Positions 22,255 through 31,699 of a stretch of DNA of 32,943 nt are shown here, in pieces; position 1 is the first letter of the stretch; each line of letters begins with the position of its first letter. The position numbers and the translations under genes were made by a program. The notes below the pieces were generated by a model. The model searched no databases. It was not told where the DNA came from and was given only the letters and a program-made list of their open reading frames with translations. This DNA is from Phallusia fumigata (lineage: Eukaryota; Chordata; Ascidiacea; Phlebobranchia; Ascidiidae): positions 1 to 32,943 of the forward strand of contig QXVZ01014357.1 in NCBI GenBank assembly GCA_008931825.1. The letters are read 5' to 3'.

Positions 22255-22330
22255 TAGTGGAGTGTTTCTCAAACTTTTTTTGCCCAAGGACCGCTTCATC
22301 TTCGAATTTTCTTCTGAGGACCACCGAACC
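22255..22330 (+). mobile_element. hAT-like terminal sequence, fragment
   Basis: AGTGGAGTGTTTCTCAAAC followed by GCCCAAGGACC resembles the start of CAGTGGTTCTCAAAC-type hAT elements. No matching opposite end is evident, so only a fragment is called. Confidence 0.35.
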
Positions 22331-22428
22331 GAATTTCAGTCGTGGAATTTAATTGGCCTGTGTTGAGATCATGCGAAAGTTTGTGAAAGCGATGTTGCAG
22401 CGTTTTTGAAACGAGTTGGTAATGTTGA

Positions 22429-22623
22429 ATACCAGTTATGGGTGCCGGTACGTAGGGGCAAGAGGGGGAACTTCCACCTCCCCCTGGAATCAAAAAAATG
22501 TACTTTATTGATTATAAATGTTCGATCATAATTATCTGATACCGAGATTTATCTATGTGTGTATGGAAGTTTTAAGATTTGTCCCCTCTTGGAAAATTTT
22601 CTGGCGGCGCCCATAATACCAGT
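22429..22623. mobile_element. hAT-type MITE with perfect 8-bp target duplication
   Basis: The element spans 22437-22615 (179 bp). Its ends are TATGGGTGCCG and, inverted, TATGGGCGCCG (one mismatch in 11). It is flanked on both sides by the identical octamer ATACCAGT (22429-22436 and 22616-22623). An 8-bp duplication with short inverted ends is characteristic of hAT-superfamily insertions. There is no coding capacity, so it is non-autonomous. Confidence 0.88.
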
Positions 22624-23579
22624 AATGAAATAAACTACACGCTGTGTTATCGAAACTATAGCGAGGATTTCGCCTGGCGTAAACTTTAGATGCTGTCAGC
22701 TATACCGTTGTCCGCGCTTCAGCCTGCAACGACCGGTTCACGAAACCGACATTGGGTATTGGACTTCCTTTTGATTAATGCTTTTGTTTGTAACTTTCTA
22801 GCATGCTAGCCGACACTGTGTGTCATAAACAGACTGTAAATTCATTGCAGGTTTTTATTAATAATTTTCTTTTTCTGTATAATGCGTAGAATGATGTTTA
22901 ACTCCGGTTGCTTGGGTCATCCTTGTGTCTGAAACATAAAAACAAGAAACGCGTTAAACCGGGTAACGACTCGAACGCTGAAATATACGTCACTTTGGTC
23001 GACAAAGCTACTTGCATAGTTTTATTGAAGCAAGTCATGGGTAAGTTGCAACGAGGAACTGTTGCCGGTCGCATCACCGATGTAAGTTATTTTGTATTAA
23101 TTACATTTTATAAAGAAATTGGTGTGATCGGGTAATATCAAATTTATTCGTGTAACAAAATATCAATTTTATTGACTCCCTTGTTGTTAAATGTTTTATT
23201 CTCCAGCTAAGAAGTTCCTATTAAAGCACGGCCGCCATTGCACATAGCCTATTTTGATGTATATATATGTGTACGGCCTCATAAATCCCGCTTGGTTGTG
23301 CACGACTGTTTCGTAGGCTCTAGCTAGGCACCAATTTAAAAAAATGTACGACCCGATCTGATAGGGATTGCTTCTCTCGCCACCACTGTATGGTGGCACC
23401 AAGATCTTAAGTGCTTAGGGCATCTAATGGGCTTAATCCGGCCCTGCACAACGTTACTTGAAAAGGTACAAGAGTACTTTTAGGAAAAGCGTCCGGCATG
23501 CCCCAGCAAACAATCGAATCATTGTATATCTTTTGATATACTGGTGTTTGGGTTGTGAGATTTGTACCTATATTAAGTT
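22617..23579 (+). repeat. Older tandem duplication, copy B, ending at N 23580
   Basis: This is the partner of the segment at 21225-22120. The homology stops at TTGTACCTATATTAAGTT, directly before the single N at 23580. It carries the intact exon of the CCP-like gene. Between about 23085 and 23446 it contains extra sequence ending in a transposon-like terminus. Confidence 0.8.
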
Positions 23580-25222
23580 NGGAGTTCAATGAAAGCCAAG
23601 TAATGTTCAAAACAGCTAAACATTCTTGGCAAGATGTTATGTCCGTATTTGGTATGTATACATATTTTGGAAACACCCGTATGTTGGGAAACTAATGTGT
23701 GCACGGAAGGTTGAATGTTTCCAAATCCGCCTTGCAAAAAATATCCATTACAATGTGGAAAACAACTTGGTCAGGGGCTGTTTTGTAGCAACAAGTATGA
23801 ACCACAGCCATTAAGACAATTAAAGCGGGAAAAGAACTTCATTTCTGTCGAAAGGAAAACAAAAATGCCGAATCATAGTTGAAAAAACAACTGTTTCGTT
23901 TAATAGGCCTAGTTGTTGGTAGCCATCTTAAATGAGTTTATGGTATAGGTGATAAAATGTCCTTGTAAACGAAGTGTCGGTAAGCGGAACGTCTAATCAC
24001 TTACCATATTTGCAGAGTGTGGTAATTTGTCAGTCCCCGGAGTAAAGCAAGATGTTCCACTTAGAAAGGGTTATCGTGACAGACACACTTTTTCCTGTTC
24101 GTCAAAATATCAGAGTTCAAGTCAGACGGCAGTTTGCGAGGCAAATTCATCTTGGGATTTGACTCTGAAGTGCAAGAAAGGTAAACAAGTGATGCTTTTC
24201 AGTCGTTTGGTCCGACAGTTTTATAGACGTGGTTTTTCATACATTAAAAACATAGGTGCCACACAGCTTGCATACAGTAAATACATTGTAATAAAAACGT
24301 TTCAACAATCGCTGTTGCCATCTGTGCATAACCCAACCTCTCTGGCTGTTATATTTTTGAATAGGCTTCTTTTTTAAATCCGTGTCTTCAGATTCTAAGC
24401 TTTTCATTTAAGTGTGTGAAATTTGGTCGCCGTACATCATCCGCACTAATTAAGACAATTAACAGTGTGAATTTCTAACATCCAAGCGCTCGGTCGAGCC
24501 TTCAAATGCCAAACAAACACATGATCGTGTTTATCGGTGTGTACGGTTTCTACCAACTGGTGGCAAACTGACGCGACAATGTTTTTTAGCAAGTGGGGCT
24601 TTGCAACGCACGAATACATCAAGGGTTTAGAATAAAAATACCTACAACGAAAACAAACAAATTCAAAAGCATATTTTATACCTTATATTAAGGGGATGCA
24701 ACCTTTTATATTGAAGGGCCAAATACAATTAATTGGGTTAGACGGCATAATCGTTTTCCCGTAAGCTTGCTTTTTTGTTGCATGTCGATAACGCTAATAT
24801 TCTCAATAAGAATATCATTCCCTATACAATGGAAAGAAACAGTAACATTCATAAGTGAAGCATCGTTAGCTTACGATCCTAACGGCATCGGCACAGTTAA
24901 TGAACGGTCTTTGTATAGTTGCGCAATGCACTAATCTGCGTGGAAACGAATGTGGTCGCAATCACTCGCTCGTACTACACCGAAATCATTTCGCGGGCCG
25001 CGCGTGGATCAAAATTCTTTAAAATCCATCTCTGCGGGCCACATGTTGCACACCCCTACCTTTATCATAAAAAATAAATAGACTTGACTCCTTATATTCC
25101 TGTTTGCAGTGGCTCGTACCAGCTATGAAGACATGTATACGATCTTGATTATGGTGGGTTTGACTGTTTTCGAACTAATTTTGATTGCATTAGTTTACAA
25201 ATACGGTCAAGAGGAGGCTTAA
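22947..25222 (+). CDS. Single-pass membrane protein with one sushi/CCP-like module, 3' part
   Basis: Three exons join in phase 1: about 22947-23040, 24016-24180 and 25110-25222 (stop TAA). The first has a weak acceptor and a strong donor (GTAAGT) and encodes KPGNDSNAEIYVTLVDKATC. The second is a symmetrical phase 1-1 exon of 165 nt, as sushi/CCP modules usually are. It holds four cysteines and a tryptophan in CCP-like order (ECGNLSVPG, HTFSCSSKY, AVCEANSSWDLTLKC). The third encodes a juxtamembrane TSYEDMY, a hydrophobic helix (ILIMVGLTVFELILIALVY) and the six-residue tail KYGQEE plus A. The start, signal peptide and any further modules are not identified. A cell-surface recognition or complement-receptor-like role is inference. 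The module is shorter and less regular than a textbook CCP. Confidence 0.55.
23190..23446. mobile_element. DNA-transposon terminus inside duplicated copy B
   Basis: The right end read outward is CAGGGCCGGATTAAGCCCAT, the kind of terminus found on hAT/P-type non-autonomous elements. The sequence before it is absent from copy A, so it is an insertion. The left boundary is a guess. Confidence 0.35.
24691..25057. mobile_element. hAT-like MITE in the last intron of the CCP-like gene
   Basis: The left end is AGGGGATGCAACCTTTTATA..GGGCC. The right end read inverted is AGGGGTGTGCAACATGTGGCC, a familiar hAT-type terminus. Flanks CCTTATAT and CCTTTATC could be a decayed 8-bp target duplication. There is no open frame of note. 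Confidence 0.5.
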
Positions 25223-26404
25223 AAAGTAATTATCAGTATCAGTTTTTGGGTTACAGTTCTGGCACAAAAGTGTTTTCTATTTGTTGCCGGCATATGATTG
25301 TTCATTCGATGCAGTCAACGTGCTTTGTACAATTATCTCTCAAACATATGTCTAATAATTTCGGAATAAGATATTTTCTTTTGGTCCCTGTGCCGAACGA
25401 CTGAAAATGGTCAAACAAATTCCCCAATATATTGGATCTAATCATGTTTTCACTTTTTCATCTCCATTTCAAAAAAGTTTCTCTATAATATTAGACCTAT
25501 AATCTTTTGCTTTTGTTTTGTAAGTACTATTTTATTCCACTTCACGCTTTTAATCAGGCATGTTATGTGTTGTGTATTTATGTGGTTTCCAATCCTCTCG
25601 AGTTCGACACCATTATAACACGACAATACAGATTTTGCAGCATGGAGCTTACAGTAGACAGCCAAATCACTGCAGCATTGACACCAATTGGGTATTTTCT
25701 TCCCTTTTTTTAATGTTTCCTGGTAGCGCGATTTTACGTAAGGCGGCGACGACCAAACCATATCCAGGCACTTTTACTCTGTGTTATGTACTGGCAATAA
25801 ATAGCTTTTTACGTCATTGGTTTGGTTGTTGGTATTTTGGCATGTAACGTGCTTACATCAACATTGAAACAAATGCACAGAGTCTTTACTGAAAACCATA
25901 AAACGTTCTCCCAAGGATGTTGACAGTAAACAAAAAAGATTGGCTTTTCTTTACGTATAGATCACAGCAGGATATGTTTGTGCACAGCAGACAAAATGTG
26001 TTTCTGAAACGGCCGTTTTGGTACGTTTTAGTACAGGGGGCTTCGAATTGGTAACTTTTAATTGGCTTAGTTCTGAATAATAATACATTTCAAAAAATGC
26101 ATGTTAAAAAGTTTTTAACAATATTCTATTTAACAATTCCGAATGTGTGAATGTTTCATAATTTTGACCAATCAATTTTGGCACTTGGTACCGATAGTGC
26201 AACACTAGAATAAGACCTCGACTTTTTATGTCAGAAGCAAATCCTAAACCCGGTTTCTAACAAATAACACCTTGGTTTATTGGAAGATTTAGACCTCGGT
26301 CATAGAAAGAGAAGTTGTTTTTTTGTGTTGCAGTGATTCATAGCGATCGAATATAATAACAACTTTTATTACTTTAAATCAGTGGCAACAATGGGGGTTT
26401 CTGA

Positions 26405-26478
26405 CTCTCTGAAGCGGTTCAGTTGGTCTAAAGATACCCTACTGATGCTACTAACGCTGAAGGTTGCCGACTACTGGT
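26405..26478 (+). repeat. Possible tRNA-derived SINE or tRNA relic
   Basis: GCGGTTCAGTTGGTCTAAAG resembles a degenerate A box, and GAAGGTTGCCGACTACTGG some 40 bases later sits where a B box would be, but it does not match the B-box consensus. No cloverleaf can be closed. Confidence 0.2.
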
Positions 26479-26793
26479 CTAGCAGTAACAAAACCAAAAA
26501 TGTAACAATGTATAGCGAGGCAATATTTTTAAATGTATCATGTCTGGTACTATAGTTACTTAAATCTGTGTTACAATAAAACTGGTTATTTAGGAATAGG
26601 AAGTGTTGCTATAAGTTGCACTCCAATGCTATTGATATGTAAGATGCATATGAGGTTTATTGGCCTCATCGCACGTGTAACGAAAAACGTTAAAATGCGC
26701 AATTTGAACTGAAACGACATGCGGGCCAATTTGTTTTATAATCGTTTTTACACTAAGGAGTTAGCGTTTTAGGATGTCGTTTAGAGCCTAATT

Positions 26794-27204
26794 ATGGCGT
26801 TTTTCAAAAACATGTATATTCTTTATGTGATTTTGTTTTTCACGCAAACCACAGAAGTTATAGTGTACAGTTACAGTTTCTTGATTATGTTGTTTAAATT
26901 GTTGTTCCAAACACCATGCAAAATTTGTACATGTCTAATTAAGTCTTGTTGCAAAACTTCACACAACTTTGCACTTCAGTTATATTTCAGAAACAAAGCA
27001 AATTTACGCCTTGGTCACAAAACGAAAATTACCTTTGCACATGTTTACACAGCGCTACAAATTATCTTTCACAGTTGTGTAAATTTTCCTGGGCCTAACA
27101 CGTTTAAACATGTATTTCCTTCCGTGCGATTCTTGTTAGTTCTCCGGTTAGATAGACAAATGGCAGAGGCATGTATCGGTAAAAAGCACAGTTGTATACT
27201 CTAG
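26794..27204 (+). CDS. Unsupported ORF with signal-peptide-like start
   Basis: A 136-codon frame begins MAFFKNMYILYVILFFTQTT, which resembles a signal peptide, then continues with many Phe, Leu and Cys and some basic residues. There is no recognisable domain. In an AT-rich window of this size about one ORF of this length is expected by chance. It stands alone, with no clear splice sites that would improve it. Confidence 0.15.
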   Translation: MAFFKNMYILYVILFFTQTTEVIVYSYSFLIMLFKLLFQTPCKICTCLIKSCCKTSHNFALQLYFRNKANLRLGHKTKITFAHVYTALQIIFHSCVNFPGPNTFKHVFPSVRFLLVLRLDRQMAEACIGKKHSCIL

Positions 27205-27719
27205 TTGTATACTACATTGTTATTTCCATGCAAAAATACGAGTTCTATCTAAACACTTCTCGGTCTGAATTCAAACGATACAACAAACTAATATAAGCAG
27301 CAGTTCCCCTTTTTCACTCAAGACGCTAAATGTTTTTTTCGTCAGCATCTCCTTTGTGTTACAGGCAATTCAGAAAATGTCACACGGTTTCCAATTAATA
27401 TATTCTTGAACCTTATCCCTCCCTCTTCTCCATCTAAAAAATCAAAGGGTTACGTTTTGGGGCGGACAACAATTATCGACTCAAGAACAGTTGTGTAAAA
27501 CAGCGCGCGTATTTATCGACTAGGATAGCATTGTAGCCACAACCCTTTACAAAATATTTGTGATTTTGCACCTGTTAATAAAGCTGTTGGCGCAGTATCA
27601 CGATAAACACGATTAGCAAAACTCGACAACGAACAAAAGTAATTTCTATAAACCTACGAAACACCTTTTTGCAAAATTTTCACACTCCGGCATATTTAAT
27701 TATTAAAGACTTCATGTAT

Positions 27720-27850
27720 AGGAGGACGGTACGGTACGTATTGAGTCTTGCGTACCACGTACCTCGTTGCGATGGGAGTACGGTGCCACTGTGCCGTACC
27801 TTTTGATGATGTTTTTTGCTGCATGCCATACTGTACCGTACTATCATCCT
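27720..27850. mobile_element. Foldback/MITE-like element rich in GTACGG palindromes
   Basis: The termini are inverted: AGGAGGACGGTACGGTACG on the left and, read inverted from the right, AGGATGATAGTACGGTAC. Inside, GTACGG and CCGTAC motifs alternate several times, so the whole 131 bp could fold on itself. It lies about 105 bases past the stop of the histidine-rich gene. No target duplication is evident. Confidence 0.6.
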
Positions 27851-27954
27851 TTACAAGCAAATAGGAATGCACAGAGAATGTATTAAACCTGTTATGATAA
27901 GCAAAAACAATTGCTACATTAAGTTTTACCTGGTCAAGCGTTACCTCTATGTTT

Positions 27955-29224
27955 TTACGCATCTTGCTCTTCTTCTTCAACATCCTCATCGCCATAGCAG
28001 CCGCCGTGCCCATGGTGGTAGTGGTGTGTTGTGTAAGCGTGGTGGTTTACGTAGTGGGTGAGGAGGTGCCCTGCAAGGGAAAACAAACCAAAAATAAATG
28101 TACAATGGTGCAACAAACAGTAGCTCGACTTTGCATACAGCGAAAAATGAGTTGCAAGGTGTTTTTCGGCTTTTAATGCCACACTATTGACAAAACTTAC
28201 CATATCCGTGATGGTGCGTCATATAGCCATGATGGTGAGTGACGTAACCATAGTGATGTGAGATGACAGGATGATAATGCACGTGGTGATGGGAGGTAAC
28301 CAAAGTGTGATGGTAACCAACATGATGGTAAGCATGGTGGGTCGAGACCGCCGCATGATGGGCAGCATGGTGGTGCGAGACAGCTACGTGGTGGCCAGCG
28401 TGGTGGGTCGAGACCGCGGCATGGTGGGCAGCATGGTGGTGCGAGACAGCTACGTGGTGACCGGCGTGATGGTGTGAAACGGTGGCGTGGTGAGCGTGTG
28501 AGTAGCCGTAGTGATGGGGAACCGTTACATGGTGATAGGTGACGTGAGGCACGTATGAGACGTAATGGTGTGTTGCGTGGCCGTAGTGATGAGTGGTTGC
28601 GTAGTGATGGGCAGTTGCGTAGTGGTGAGACTTGGTGGTGTAGTGATGAGTCTTGGTGGTGTAGTGATGAGACTTGGTGGTGTAGTGATGAGTCTTGGTG
28701 GTGTAGTGATGTTTAGTTGTTGTGTAATCTGCAGAAAAACATATGCGCTTAAGTCGAGCGACAAAACAACAACAGCGTTATATTCGGAAAGTAAACAAAT
28801 GTTTCTGGTGCAGGAAGCAGCTGTTAATTCGGGAAGTTGGTTGAAATTTAGAAAACAAAAGTTTGGGAGGAGCTTAAACAAAACCAATTTGAAACAATTA
28901 AAGAATGTTGTTTGAAACCTTGTTTTTTTATTCCGGCTTTCAATCAAGCACCCCAAAACTCAATAAACTCAACATTAAAAACTGACCTTAAGAATGTTAA
29001 AAAAAACTTGACTCTAAATAGCTTTTAATTGTGCAAAATGGAACATATTTCAATATCAGCACCAACGTGTTTTCATCTTTTCCTGATTTACTGCCAAAGT
29101 GCCGTAGAAATAAAATATACTTACGTTTTGTCGTGTAATGACGAGTGTATGATCTTGCCTCCACAATCGCGAGGGCAGCCGCCAGCACTAGCAATATAAA
29201 GCTATTCATATTGAATCGAATCAT
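27955..29224 (-). CDS. Secreted histidine/tyrosine-rich repeat protein with acidic tail
   Basis: Three exons (29125-29224, 28201-28728, 27955-28070) with phase 1 joins make 744 nt, 247 aa. aa 1-23 are a clear signal peptide (SFILLVLAAALAIVEA). aa 24-75 hold about five HHYTTK[TS]-type heptads plus HHYATA variants. aa 75-210 are His-rich (HHH, HHY, HHVAVS, HHAAVS) with a duplicated 22-residue unit. The last exon adds NHHAYTTHHYHH, GHGG, one cysteine and the acidic tail DEDVEEEEQD. An acceptor-like TTTCGTAG ends seven bases before the ATG. I recognise no family. The composition suggests divalent-metal binding, pH-dependent assembly or a structural matrix role (tunic, adhesive, egg coat), but that is inference. 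His-rich frames on the opposite strand are mirror artefacts. Confidence 0.85.
28338..28469. repeat. Two tandem 66-bp units in the histidine-rich exon
   Basis: GGTCGAGACCGC at 28340 and again 66 bases later starts two nearly identical units. Each encodes 22 residues around GHHVAVSHHHAAHHAAVSTH. The few differences are mostly at third codon positions (for example GATG/GGTG). Confidence 0.85.
28628..28711. repeat. Four 21-bp tandem units in the histidine-rich exon
   Basis: CTTGGTGGTGTAGTGATGAG recurs every 21 bases with alternating AC/TC at the junction. Each unit encodes one HHYTTK[T/S] heptad on the minus strand. Confidence 0.85.
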
Positions 29225-29231
29225 TTACGAC

Positions 29232-31252
29232 CTACGAAAGAAAAATAGTTTCACTGCAAGGTTTCAGTCGTCCTGACTCCATGTCCTTCGGCCTACACCA
29301 AGACGTTTCAAATTACGTGACACACTACGTATCTCAGCATTGGGTGTCGAATTATTCGCATTCGACGCAATCTTTGTTTTTGTGCCATGATAAATCATAG
29401 TTCAGCATGCAAGTACGTTGGTTTACTGGGCCAAGGACCAGTTTCGTAGAAGAATTTGCAGTTGATTTTATTCTTTTTTTTGCCGAGTATGAGGCAATGT
29501 TAATGAGAGTACACTTGTGAGGCGACCTCGTGTGGCGGCGACGAGGAACCTCGTATTGTCAAACAGTCAATGGGCTTTAGGGTTGCCTGACCTCGGTTAT
29601 CATACATTCAACACAAAATCAACACCATCTGTTTGCGAAAATATGATCACCCGTGTGTCTGAATGTTGTTAATCTGTGTTGTGAATAAATGTTTTAGAAC
29701 ACGCATTTAACATCAGCAATTGACGCGCTGCGGTCGTGGCCACATGTCATTAGTGTGATTTATACCTGATCAGTATTTTGAAACTCTGGCTTGCACACTA
29801 CCGTATCATCCTCACTGCATACCCACATACCTATTTCCAAACACAGAATTACTGCCCAAAATCTGTTTGTTTCTGTGTGTGCACTGCGCACTGTAAGGGA
29901 TACTAGAACCGTTTTTTGTTCATTGTATTTAAAAACATCCTTAAATTAGTAATCGCAATACACTTGTATGCTACCATTTCCGAATCATTTAATTTAAACC
30001 TAGTTTCTTTAATTAAACTGCTGCCTGTATACAAATTGGACACTTTCGCGTTTACCCAATGTGAAGCCTCTCCACTGTCAACTTTTATGCCAAAACCAAA
30101 GAGCCACACCCTAAAACAACTTAGTTAACCTCAACAAGGTCTGTGAAGCCTGCGATTTCCGCAAAAGCCCAAAAACGTCTGTAGGAAATTGCCTTGGAAG
30201 TTTATTGTCATCACATGGGTTGTATTCGGAAGTAGAATAAACGCAAGCAAGGATTGCCATGAAACTGCATGTCTGTATGGGAAGAGGGAGGGGTACGTCT
30301 CAGCCAATGGCAAGCCTGATGCAAATGATGAAAGAAATGACTTTGTGTTCGAACACGCCGCCAATTAGGCCTCACAGGAACAATGCGTTGTGGGCACCGT
30401 CTGGCGTTTCATTGAGAAATTTAGCCACATTCTATGACATAGGAAGTTTCACAGGAAGACGAATCTGTGTGTTTTGCCACATACAAACTCATAAAGGCGA
30501 CGACACTCTTCCAGTTCTCCATTAATTTATACAAAAGAAACGCGTACAAACGTCTATATTTTACATAAACTTTTGAACTAGCCGTTTTATTGTATATTTT
30601 TATTCAGTATTTTTGTTTGACTTTGTTTATTTGCTTACATAAATACATACAGCTAAGCTTTTTCGCAACTAAACCAATAAAAGCAAAATGCGGCACGAAA
30701 GGGCTCAGATAAACTGCACAACCAATGAAAACGAGATCTACTTGTAAAATTTTGCGTTAGTGGGAACCGGCATTTAAAACTCCAGTCCCAAGCAGTGATG
30801 TTGTCCAGGCTAATGCAACAACAGAAAGACGTTATTCAATACAAGTTTATTTCCTATTTGGACCTTTTTCGTTCCCGAAGGGTCAATTGTCTTTCCAACA
30901 TTTGGATGTAAAAACTTTCTAAGTAACTTGGTAATTACCTGGCTGACCCTATTGCACTTACACACGGACCATAATTCTGTTCAACTGGTCTTTGGCAACA
31001 CATACCTAATGCCCTACATTCCGTAAAACAAAACGTATGTATTCAGCAAAGGTACTTTGACATTTCTTGACAAGTAATTTGTGTGTAAAAACAGCAGTCG
31101 ACAGCAGGAGAAACTGGGAGGGGTTTAATCCACAATCAAACCCGTGACGTGACCCCAAGCTCCCGGAACATTTGTATCTTTGAAAGGCGCTACAGAAAAA
31201 AACTTTCAGTTTTCAAGCAATATTTGATACTTGTTGTTGATACTAGCAATAT
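29232..31252. other. Upstream region of the histidine-rich gene, no other gene recognised
   Basis: This should hold the promoter of the histidine-rich gene and possibly the 3' UTR of the GPCR gene; TTTATT motifs near 30587, 30600 and 30845 read AATAAA on the minus strand. Open frames at 29903-30128 and 30259-30525 lack domains and splice context. Confidence 0.4.
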
Positions 31253-31260
31253 TTGAAGGC

Positions 31261-31441
31261 ATGGCCGCAACGATGGAAAAACCAGGACATAGAATCGGCA
31301 GCAAACCGTTGGAAACAGAATCAGAAGCAAACAGCGATTTGTATGAGGAACTTTAGGAAGCCATTCAGACGGTGTAGTTCGGCAACCGTCTGGTATCTTG
31401 TAAGCTTGTTAGTGTCCTCTCTGGTGGTGGACAACTGGTAA
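31261..31441 (+). CDS. Possible first exon of a type II membrane protein, interrupted by a frameshift
   Basis: An ATG in strong context (GGCATGG) opens MAATMEKPGHRIGSKPLETE and ends with SDLYEEL at a TAG near 31354. In the overlapping frame the sequence goes on as a basic then hydrophobic anchor (RKPFRRC, then VWYLVSLLVSSLVV) up to a strong donor (ACTG then GTAAGG, about 31438-31445). A cytoplasmic acidic tail followed by basic residues and one helix is what a type II membrane protein would show, so a one-base error or a real frameshift may separate the parts. The product is not recognised, and no downstream exon is seen. Confidence 0.25.
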
Positions 31442-31699
31442 GGACCAACTTTCCCAAAAATTACAAATACCGAAAAAAAGTGTCGCAGCGAAACACGCAC
31501 GTGGGGGTGCACTTACGCCGTTTTTTGCAAACTAAACCAAAAAAAGGGAAACCAAGCCAAAACTTAAAAAAGAACACAAGTAAACAAGAAACTTACAAAC
31601 GTATACAGAACACAACATTTGGTTCCGAGTTCATAAAGGTTTGAATCCAACATCCAAGCGCCATTGCTTACAAGTCCTCAGATTCACATAGTACCAGTT

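Larger units (their letters stand above)
25223..27719. other. Region downstream of the CCP-like gene, mostly without recognised genes
   Basis: Plus-strand AATAAA motifs near 25797 and 26574 could end the CCP-like transcript. A tRNA-like repeat relic and one unsupported ORF are listed separately. Otherwise I see nothing I can support. Confidence 0.4.

Noticed and set aside
22070-22324. Minus-strand 84-codon frame (MVLRRKFEDEAVLGQKKFEK)
   Set aside because: It crosses a hAT-like terminus and the duplicated non-coding block. No domain, and the frame is not kept in the second copy.
22861-22930. Hydrophobic stretch FLLIIFFFCIMRRMM read from an AG upstream as a transmembrane exon
   Set aside because: It is more simply the polypyrimidine tract of a downstream acceptor. 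It is short, and no upstream exon in phase was found.
25483-25847. Overlapping open frames on both strands
   Set aside because: No domain, no consistent splice sites, and the frames overlap each other.
27696-28552. Several long frames on both strands over the histidine-rich gene, including Val/Gly/Met-rich and Thr/Pro-rich ones
   Set aside because: They are shadows of the CAC/CAT repeats in other frames. Only the minus-strand frame has a signal peptide and consistent splice phases.
30131-30525. Open frames of 77 and 88 codons on opposite strands
   Set aside because: Composition looks random, no recognisable motif, and they overlap. Length is within chance expectation.
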